Of a DNA stretch of 20,010 nucleotides, positions 1 through 5,591 are shown piece after piece (positions within the stretch are counted from its first letter, which is position 1; each line of letters begins with the position of its first letter). A program made the translations under genes and the position numbers. The notes below the pieces were generated by a model that had not been told where the DNA came from, did not search any database, and saw only the letters and a list, made by a program, of their open reading frames with translations. Source of the stretch: an uncultured Alistipes sp. (lineage in GTDB: Bacteria; Bacteroidota; Bacteroidia; Bacteroidales; Rikenellaceae); NCBI GenBank assembly GCA_900770635.1, contig CAAGLB010000073.1, positions 1-20,010 of the forward strand, read 5' to 3'.

Positions 1-2115
1 GACCAGGATGGCTTCAACCCTGTTTACATGATGCTTGACTCTGGTGCCCGTGGTTCTAAGGAGCAGATTCGTCAGCTCTCTGGTATGCGTGGTCTTATGG
101 CTAAGCCACAGAAGTCTGGTGTTGAGGGTGGTCAGCAGGTTATCGAGAACCCTATCTTGTCGAACTTTAAGGAGGGCCTTTCAGTGTTGGAGTACTTTAT
201 CTCTACACACGGTGCTCGTAAGGGTTTGGCGGATACCGCTCTTAAGACTGCCGATGCGGGTTATTTGACTCGTCGTTTGGTTGACGTTGCTCAGGATGTT
301 ATCATCAACGAGGTTGACTGTGGCACATTGCGTGGTTTGACAGCTACTGCTCTCAAGCGTAACGACGATGTCGTACAGACCTTGTACGATCGTATCCTTG
401 GCCGCACAGCCCTTAACGATGTCATCTGCCCAACAACAGGCGAGGTATTGTGCAAGGCTGGCGAGGAGATCACCGAGGAGATTGCCGAGGCTATCGACAA
501 GTCGCCTATCGAGTCAGTAGAGATTCGTTCGGTGCTCACTTGCGAGGCACGTCGTGGTGTTTGTGCTAAGTGTTACGGCCGCAACCTTGCTACTGCACGC
601 ATGGTACAGAAGGGTGAGGTTGTTGGTGTTATCGCAGCACAGTCTATCGGTGAGCCGGGTACACAGCTTACACTTCGTACGTTCCACGTCGGTGGTGTTG
701 CGGGTGGTTCAACAGTCGAGACAAATGTTGTTTCGAAGTATGAAGGTCGCCTCGAGATTGATGACTTGCGTACTATCAAGGGTAAGAACGCCCAGGGCGA
801 GGCTATCGACATCGTTATGTCACGCCAGTCGGAGTTCCGCATTATCGATCCTAACACAAACATTACACTCTACACTCACGCCTTGCCTTATGGTGCAACA
901 TTGTTCATGAAGGAGGGTGCTGAGGTTAAGAAGGGCGATATGATCTGTGAGTGGGATCCATATAACGCAGTTATCATCGCTGAGTCTGAGGGTAAGATCG
1001 TTTACGAGAGCATCATCGAGGGTGTTACCTATCGTGAGGAGCGTGACGAGCAGACAGGTCTTTCTGAGCGCGTAGTCATCGAGTCTAAGGATAAGACTAA
1101 GAACCCTGTTATCAAGATTGTTAACAAGGATGGTGACGAGATTAAGGCTTACAACTTGCCTGTTACTGCGCACATCATGGTTAAGAACAACGCTAAGATT
1201 CATGCTGGCGATATTCTTATCAAGATCCCACGTGCTGTAGGTAAGACTGGTGGTGATATCACCGGTGGTTTGCCTCGAGTAACCGAGTTGTTCGAGGCTC
1301 GTAACCCATCTAACCCAGCTATCGTTTCGGAGATCGACGGTGAGGTAGCATTCGGCAAGATTAAGCGTGGTAATCGTGAGATTATCATCACATCTAAGGA
1401 TGGCGACCAGAAGAAGTATCTCGTGCCATTGTCACGTCAGATCATCGTTCAGGAGAACGACTATGTACGTGCAGGTATGCCACTCTCTGATGGTGCTATC
1501 ACCCCAGGTGACATCTTGCGTATCCTCGGTCCTACCAAGGTTCAGGAGTATATCGTGAACGAGGTTCAGGAGGTTTACCGTATGCAGGGTGTGAAGATCA
1601 ACGATAAGCACTTTGAGGTTATCGTACGCCAGATGATGTCGAAGGTTAAGATCGAGGATCCAGGTGATACTCGCTTCTTCGAGGATCAGGTTGTTGACAA
1701 GTGGGAGTTCATGGATGTTAACGACGAGCTTTACGATAAGGTTGTTGTTACTGCCGCTGGTGGCTCGCAGAATGTTCAGCCAGGCCAGATCATCTCATTG
1801 CGCAAGTTGCGTGACGAGAACTCGGCACTCAAGCGTCGTGATATGGCATTGGTTGAGGTTCGTCCTATCGTTCCTGCAACATCTAACCAGGTTCTTCAGG
1901 GTATCACACGTGCTGCATTGCAGACATCAAGCTTCATCTCTGCAGCATCGTTCCAGGAGACTACTAAGGTTCTTAACGAGGCAGCCATCCAGGCTAAGTC
2001 TGACGACCTTGTAAACCTCAAGGAGAACGTTATCACTGGTAACCCAATCCCTGGCGGTACTGGTCTTCGTGACTATGACGACTTGGTTGTAGGTTTGAAG
2101 AGCGACCTCGAGTAA
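1..2115 (+). CDS. rpoC: DNA-directed RNA polymerase subunit beta', C-terminal part (5' end outside window)
   Basis: This is the carboxy half of the catalytic beta' subunit of RNA polymerase. The frame is open from base 1, and 704 codons precede the TAA stop; family members have about 1,400 residues. In fragment numbering, the second zinc site is complete (C107 in DCGT, then C181, C188 and C191 in TCEARRGVCAKC). The trigger-loop segment AAQSIGEPGTQLTLRTFH follows at about 212-229. Between the trigger loop and ITGGLPRV (about 420-427) lies an insertion of roughly 180 residues. It aligns by eye with the SI3 sandwich-barrel domains of E. coli beta' (VPYGA..., NWDP..., TGLS...). The C-terminus carries the conserved SFISAASFQETT motif and a GxIPGGTG ending. 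Codon choice is strongly biased to AAG, GAG and GGT, as expected of a highly expressed gene. Identification is certain. Confidence 0.98.
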   Translation, partial: DQDGFNPVYMMLDSGARGSKEQIRQLSGMRGLMAKPQKSGVEGGQQVIENPILSNFKEGLSVLEYFISTHGARKGLADTALKTADAGYLTRRLVDVAQDVIINEVDCGTLRGLTATALKRNDDVVQTLYDRILGRTALNDVICPTTGEVLCKAGEEITEEIAEAIDKSPIESVEIRSVLTCEARRGVCAKCYGRNLATARMVQKGEVVGVIAAQSIGEPGTQLTLRTFHVGGVAGGSTVETNVVSKYEGRLEIDDLRTIKGKNAQGEAIDIVMSRQSEFRIIDPNTNITLYTHALPYGATLFMKEGAEVKKGDMICEWDPYNAVIIAESEGKIVYESIIEGVTYREERDEQTGLSERVVIESKDKTKNPVIKIVNKDGDEIKAYNLPVTAHIMVKNNAKIHAGDILIKIPRAVGKTGGDITGGLPRVTELFEARNPSNPAIVSEIDGEVAFGKIKRGNREIIITSKDGDQKKYLVPLSRQIIVQENDYVRAGMPLSDGAITPGDILRILGPTKVQEYIVNEVQEVYRMQGVKINDKHFEVIVRQMMSKVKIEDPGDTRFFEDQVVDKWEFMDVNDELYDKVVVTAAGGSQNVQPGQIISLRKLRDENSALKRRDMALVEVRPIVPATSNQVLQGITRAALQTSSFISAASFQETTKVLNEAAIQAKSDDLVNLKENVITGNPIPGGTGLRDYDDLVVGLKSDLE

Positions 2116-2153
2116 TTTGAAACTATAAGGCAGCATCTACTGCCGCTAACAAT

Positions 2154-2204
2154 AAATCCCGACAATGGGCAGTACGTCGAGTACAGCCCATCGTCGGGAT
2201 TTTT
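2154..2204. terminator. Bidirectional hairpin terminator after rpoC (copy 1 of a repeated element)
   Basis: The arms 2154-2170 and 2186-2202 pair over 17 bp with a single A-C mismatch. The stem is bordered by A-tracts on the left and TTTTT on the right, so it can terminate in both directions. An inner GTAC/GTAC stem closes the loop GTCGA. It lies 38 bp after the rpoC stop, between convergent genes. It is homologous to the hairpin at 7989-8041. A smaller GGCAG/CTGCC hairpin (2129-2144) precedes it. Confidence 0.85.
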
Positions 2205-2222
2205 GTCGAGCGTTGTATCTTG

Positions 2223-2355
2223 TATTACTGGGTATTGTGGGTATAGTTGAGTATTATGGGTTACTATGTGTTAACATGAGTTACTATGAGTTTCTATGCG
2301 CACGCATATTACCCCATCGAAACTCATTTTACCTCATGATTACCCATTCCCCCAT
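2223..2355. repeat. Convergent arrays of 9-10 nt tandem repeats
   Basis: From 2223 to 2258 there are four 9-nt units (for example GTATTGTGG, GTATAGTTG, AGTATTATG). Four 10-nt units follow at 2259-2298 (GGTTACTATG, TGTTAACATG, AGTTACTATG, AGTTTCTATG). The right half, 2303-2355, carries similar units in reverse complement (ATGAGGTAAA, ATGAGTTTCG, ATGGGGTAAT). The two halves meet in a palindrome: ATGAGTTTC (2286-2294) pairs with GAAACTCAT (2319-2327), and ATGCG pairs with CGCAT inside it. A 70-codon ORF across this stretch is a repeat artefact. Confidence 0.6.
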
Positions 2356-2393
2356 ATTTTTTAGTAGTTCTCTCTAATTTCCCTTGTTTGTTT

Positions 2394-2467
2394 GTCATGT
2401 TGAGCAAAAGCGAAACATCTCGCAGTTTGAGCTAACTGAGAGATTCTTCACTATCGTTCAGAATGAC
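2394..2467. repeat. Imperfect inverted repeat, 28-bp arms, GTCAT...ATCTC type
   Basis: The arm at 2394-2421 (starting GTCATGTTGAGC, ending ACATCTC) and the reverse complement of 2440-2467 (starting GTCATTCTGAAC, ending GAATCTC) match at about 20 of 28 positions, around an 18-bp centre. It resembles the GTCATTCTGAGCGAAGCGAA-type intergenic repeats I know from many bacterial genomes. A single related arm lies at 3528-3552. No coding potential is visible. Confidence 0.6.
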
Positions 2468-2503
2468 ATGGGCAACGAGCAGTTGGCAGCCGATGAAATA
2501 GAC

Positions 2504-2538
2504 AATAAAAGGAGAGTCCAACCACCGTTAAACTCTCC
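2504..2538 (-). terminator. Intrinsic terminator of the repeat-protein gene
   Basis: Read on the minus strand, GGAGAGT (complement of 2532-2538) pairs with ACTCTCC (complement of 2511-2517). The stem continues inward through two G-U pairs and AAC/GTT to a GGTG tetraloop, making about 12 bp. TTTTATT follows on the minus strand. It starts 23 bp after the stop codon at 2561. Confidence 0.85.
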
Positions 2539-2560
2539 ATAACTCTATGCCATCACCCCG

Positions 2561-3493
2561 CTAATTACGATATGTGATTTCGTAAACCGTCTGACTTACA
2601 GGTATAATTGCCTCGCTTTTGTACTCAGTCTCCTCGATTCTATTTCCTTTGGAGTCGTATTCGTAAATAGTCTTATAATCCAACGAACCGTCTGAGTTGT
2701 AGTAAGCTCTCTCAATTATATTTCCCTCTGAGTTGTATTTAAAAATAACCTTTGAATCAAGCAGGCCAGCATTGATTCTAGCCGCCTCAATCATTTTTCC
2801 TTCGGAGTTGTATTTGTAAATACTTTTCCCATCCGGCGAGTCCTCCGAGTAGTACACAAAATCCTCAATTACATTCCCTTTTGAGTCGTATTTATAAATA
2901 TTCTTCCACGATAACGAGCCGTCGGAGTCGTACTTAGCTCGCTCAATCATATTTCCTACGGAGTCGTATTTATAAATCTTCTTCGAGCCTAACGAACCAT
3001 CTGAGTTGTACTTAGCTGATTCTGTCATATTTCCTTTGGAGTCGTATTTAAAAAAATGCTTACTATCCAACGAGCCATCTGAGTTGTATACGGCCAACTC
3101 AATCAAATTTTCTTCGGCGTCATATTTAAAAATTGCCTTGCTATCCAACGAAACATCTGAGTTGTATCGAGAATTCTCAATCATATTTCCTTCGGGATTG
3201 TATTTGTGAATATACTTGCACTCCAATGAGCCATCTGGGTAGTAGAAAGCTCTTTCAAGTACATCTCCCGCTGCGTTGAAGTAATATTTGCCGCTACTAT
3301 CAACATCCCCTCGTATAAGCTCTCCGAACCTATCTTTGAGTTCATACGTTGTAACAGTTACCGACTCAACATCGCCATAAAGCGGAATATCCTCAGGCCA
3401 ATATTGACGCTTGGGTGGCTCGCCATTGGCCAAAGCTGATGAGCTAAACAGAGCCACAAGAGCGATGACAGATAGCACAAATAGACGTTTCAT
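2561..3493 (-). CDS. Secreted protein of nine 26-residue YD/RHS-like repeats, function unknown
   Basis: The 310-residue product starts with a type I signal peptide (MKRLFVLSVIALVALFSSSALA, likely cut after ALA at 20-22; no lipobox cysteine), so it is exported to the periplasm or beyond. Residues 71-304 are nine tandem units with the consensus KYDSKGNMIERAKYNSDGSL plus about six more residues ending in IY or IF. Units begin at 71, 97, 123, 149, 175, 201, 227, 252 and 278; unit seven has lost one residue and its SDG turn. Tyrosines and the G-N and D-G turns repeat in register, as in YD/RHS beta-repeat proteins, but no RHS core or toxin domain follows. Codons AAA, GGA and AAT are commoner than in the neighbours, and DNA units of 78 bp are still recognisable. 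It stands alone with its own terminator. The role is not known; binding of a surface ligand or glycan is only a guess. Confidence 0.85.
   Translation of the reverse strand: MKRLFVLSVIALVALFSSSALANGEPPKRQYWPEDIPLYGDVESVTVTTYELKDRFGELIRGDVDSSGKYYFNAAGDVLERAFYYPDGSLECKYIHKYNPEGNMIENSRYNSDVSLDSKAIFKYDAEENLIELAVYNSDGSLDSKHFFKYDSKGNMTESAKYNSDGSLGSKKIYKYDSVGNMIERAKYDSDGSLSWKNIYKYDSKGNVIEDFVYYSEDSPDGKSIYKYNSEGKMIEAARINAGLLDSKVIFKYNSEGNIIERAYYNSDGSLDYKTIYEYDSKGNRIEETEYKSEAIIPVSQTVYEITYRN
2582..3283 (-). repeat. Coding tandem repeat, nine units of about 78 bp
   Basis: The DNA of the repeat protein is itself tandemly repeated. The motif GAGTCGTATTTATAAAT or close variants recurs about every 78 bp on the plus strand, and one unit is 75 bp. 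Such tracts can gain or lose units by recombination or slippage. Units have diverged, so it is not a recent expansion. Confidence 0.85.
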
Positions 3494-3527
3494 AGTTTGT
3501 GTAGTTGTTTATTGTTTGCAAATATTT

Positions 3528-3552
3528 ATTCTTTACTTTCGTTAAGAATGAC
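3528..3552. repeat. Solitary half copy of the 2394-2467 inverted repeat
   Basis: These 25 bases match 2443-2467 at 22 positions (ATTCTTxACTxTCGTTxAGAATGAC). Only the right arm is present, upstream of the repeat-protein gene. Confidence 0.55.
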
Positions 3553-3619
3553 ACTGTCAATGAGCTGTCAGTGGCAACGAAAAAATATTATTCATTACTA
3601 ATTACTCGCTACTCATTAT

Positions 3620-3639
3620 AAAAAAGCGTCGCAGACACC
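3620..3639 (-). terminator. Probable intrinsic terminator of the alpha/beta hydrolase gene
   Basis: On the minus strand, GGTGTC (complement of 3634-3639), loop TGC, and GACGCT (complement of 3625-3630) form a 6-bp stem that includes two G-U pairs. A run of six T follows. It lies about 28 bp beyond the hydrolase stop codon. Confidence 0.6.
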
Positions 3640-3646
3640 TTACTTT

Positions 3647-3667
3647 TCACCTCTCACCTCTCACCTT
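3647..3667. repeat. 7-nt tandem repeat TCACCTC x3 at a stop codon
   Basis: Three back-to-back units (TCACCTC, TCACCTC, TCACCTT) run straight into the stop codon (TTA at 3667-3669) of the hydrolase gene. It is a low-complexity tract of the kind also seen at 8152-8196. Confidence 0.6.
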
Positions 3668-4461
3668 TATCGCACCATGCCGAGTATCGCCTCGGCGCAC
3701 TTCTCGGGCTCCTCGATAAAGCCCATGTGGCCAGACTCCTCGAGCCATACGATGCGTGCCTCGGGGTGTGTGCGCTCGATCTCCTCGGCCTGCTCATTAG
3801 GGATATAGTGGTCGTGACGTCCGAGGATAAACATGTGAGGCACAGATGATTGGCGTAGCTGCTCGTCACGGTCTTTGCGCTCGATCATGCCACCAAGGAT
3901 GGCTATAACGCCCTCGTCCTCGGTAATCTCGATAAGCTCCTCGAGGTCGTCAATCCAATCTTTGAGGCGCTTAGCGTTCTGGGGTGCAAAGCCCGCATGT
4001 GGCACAAGGCGTGCCATCATACTCTTCTTGCCCGCCTTGACAAGCTCGATCTCTCGGCGGCGGCGGTCGCACTTCTCCTCCGAGTCGGCAGTAGCAAACG
4101 AGCTGAGGAGAGTGATTGAGCCGAGCCTATCGCTATAGTTGTCGAGCATGGCGAGTGCCACGTAGCCACCCATCGAGTGGCCCACAACCGAGTAGCGCTT
4201 GATGCCGAGAGCCTCCATAGCCTTAGCTACGCAGTCGGCCAAATACTCCATCGTGTGCACCTCGCCCTGGATTAGCGATATGCCATGTCCTGGCAGGTCG
4301 AGCGTGACAACACGCACATCCTTATAAAGTAGGGGCACAAACTCCTCCCACACAACCATCGACTCGAGGTATCCGTGTAGCAGAACCACACACTTATCGC
4401 CCTTCTCGGAGTCGGCAACATGCATCGGCGTATCGCCAGCCATTATAAACTTCTCAACCAT
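3667..4461 (-). CDS. Alpha/beta-fold hydrolase, substrate unknown
   Basis: The 264-residue product is a complete, soluble single-domain alpha/beta hydrolase with no signal peptide. The oxyanion segment is HG at 29-30 (LLHGYLES). The nucleophile elbow GHSMGG places Ser96, the acid is Asp217 in GRHDHYIP, and the base is His245 in ESGHMGF; all three are in the expected order and spacing. LDLPGHG at 54-60 is the usual strand-4 motif, and a charged helical cap lies at about 125-205. Such proteins hydrolyse esters, lactones or related bonds, and sequence alone does not reveal the substrate. It is a single gene, divergent from dapF across 173 bp, with a probable terminator at 3620-3639. The ATG at 4459-4461 gives the normal N-terminus for the family. 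Confidence 0.9.
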   Translation of the reverse strand: MVEKFIMAGDTPMHVADSEKGDKCVVLLHGYLESMVVWEEFVPLLYKDVRVVTLDLPGHGISLIQGEVHTMEYLADCVAKAMEALGIKRYSVVGHSMGGYVALAMLDNYSDRLGSITLLSSFATADSEEKCDRRRREIELVKAGKKSMMARLVPHAGFAPQNAKRLKDWIDDLEELIEITEDEGVIAILGGMIERKDRDEQLRQSSVPHMFILGRHDHYIPNEQAEEIERTHPEARIVWLEESGHMGFIEEPEKCAEAILGMVR

Positions 4462-4490
4462 ATAGCGTAAGCTTTAATAATTTTCTTTTA

Positions 4491-4522
4491 CAATATTACA
4501 AAAATTTGGGCAGTTGTGCAAC
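4491..4522 (-). promoter_or_regulatory. Possible hydrolase promoter
   Basis: On the minus strand, GTTG (complement of 4519-4522) is followed after 20 bp by TAATATTG (complement of 4491-4498). That is one mismatch to each box of the Bacteroidota consensus (TTTG and TAnnTTTG). It lies 30 bp upstream of the hydrolase ATG. The region is AT-rich, so a chance match is possible. Confidence 0.3.
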
Positions 4523-4559
4523 AAGCGGCAACAAAATTTCTTGATAGTAGGGATAATTT

Positions 4560-4590
4560 TTTGTTGTCGTCAAAAAAAATTGTAACTTTG
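4560..4590 (+). promoter_or_regulatory. Promoter of the dapF-tamL operon
   Basis: TTTG (4560-4563), 19 bp, then TAACTTTG (4583-4590) is an exact match to the Bacteroidota -33/-7 pattern. Transcription would start near 4597, leaving a leader of about 38 nt before the dapF ATG at 4635. Confidence 0.75.
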
Positions 4591-4634
4591 AGCGAATATA
4601 GGCTAACTTTTTAGGGCCGCTATATTTTGTATAT

Positions 4635-5588
4635 ATGTGCACAGGACGAGAATTTGAGATAATAAAGTGTCATGGCTCGGCTAACGATTTTATTATGATT
4701 GACGTTAGTCGTGATGCCGAGTTGCAGAGTGTCGACTGGGAGGCTTTTGCACGTGTGGCATGTGACCGCAATAGTGGCATCGGCAGCGATGGCTTGCTTC
4801 TTGTTGTTAAGAACGATGAGGGCATCTACGGCATGGACATGCTCAACCCCGATGGTACGCATGCCGAGATGTGTGGCAATGGCATTCGTTGCGTCGCCCG
4901 CTTGGCATACGAGCGTGGCTACCTCGATGCAGGTGTCTTGTTCTCGTCGGATAGGCTCTTTCGCATAGGTCGCCAGGAGGCTCTTGCCCAGGGCATCGAC
5001 ACCTTCTCGGTGGAGATAGCCATCGACCTAAAGAGTCGTAGCTTTGGCTTTGCGAGCGATGGTAAGCCTTTTATCGCCCAGAAGATCGAGGCCTTAGATC
5101 CCGAGCTTAGGTTTACGGCGCTCAACCTGGGTAATCCCCATATTGTTGCAGAGGTCGAACATGTTGATATGGAGCTTCTTGAAGCTCTTGGTCAGAGGGT
5201 TAAGCTTCTCAAGCAGGAGTTCCCCGATGGCATAAATGTGTCGTTGTATGAGCGTCGCTCGGCTAACGAATTATTTGTTGCCACCTACGAGCGAGGTGCT
5301 GGCATAACCATGTCGTGTGGCACGGCGATGACTGCCTCGGCAACGGCTGCAGCACTGCTTGGCCGTACTAATGTTGGCGAGTGCATCAATGTCATGAATC
5401 GTGGTGGTAAGGTGTTCTGCACCACACGCATCGACAGTCAGATGCCTGTGACAACGCTTGCTGGCAACGCAACCTTCGAGTGGTGGGGTAGGGCATGCTT
5501 CGATGGCGAGAGGTTTAGTCACTCGGTAGAGCATGTTACTGGCGAGCAGCAGTTGTGGCAAGAGTTTGTAGATAAGTTGAATAGGTAG
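4635..5588 (+). CDS. dapF: Diaminopimelate epimerase
   Basis: This cofactor-independent cytosolic racemase converts LL- to meso-diaminopimelate for lysine and peptidoglycan synthesis. The two catalytic cysteines are Cys80 (EMCGNGIRC) and Cys228 (MSCGT). Substrate-binding residues are present: Asn17, Asn82, Asn167 (LGNPH), Asn201 and Glu219-Arg220 (YERGAG). The product has 317 residues against roughly 275 for the family; the excess is mainly about 30 residues after FEWWG. Two usually conserved glycines are alanine here: GSANDF for GAGNDF, and CGTA for CGTG. The ATG at 4635 is the only start before FEIIKCHG and lies below a good promoter. The gene is followed after 3 nt by a TamL-like gene, so the two form an operon. 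Confidence 0.93.
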   Translation: MCTGREFEIIKCHGSANDFIMIDVSRDAELQSVDWEAFARVACDRNSGIGSDGLLLVVKNDEGIYGMDMLNPDGTHAEMCGNGIRCVARLAYERGYLDAGVLFSSDRLFRIGRQEALAQGIDTFSVEIAIDLKSRSFGFASDGKPFIAQKIEALDPELRFTALNLGNPHIVAEVEHVDMELLEALGQRVKLLKQEFPDGINVSLYERRSANELFVATYERGAGITMSCGTAMTASATAAALLGRTNVGECINVMNRGGKVFCTTRIDSQMPVTTLAGNATFEWWGRACFDGERFSHSVEHVTGEQQLWQEFVDKLNR

Positions 5589-5591
5589 GCT

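Noticed and set aside
2165..2377. 70-residue plus-strand ORF after rpoC
   Set aside because: It starts inside the terminator hairpin and runs through 9-10 nt tandem repeats; composition follows the repeats, with no recognisable domain.
2582..3283. Possible CRISPR array from the regular 78-bp spacing
   Set aside because: The period is a multiple of three, the reading frame stays open throughout and units differ by codon-level changes; there are no identical repeats with unique spacers and no cas genes.
3519..3526. Candidate -7 box (AATATTTG on the minus strand) for the repeat-protein gene
   Set aside because: It has one mismatch and no -33 TTTG at 19-22 bp; in such AT-rich DNA this is not enough to call a promoter.
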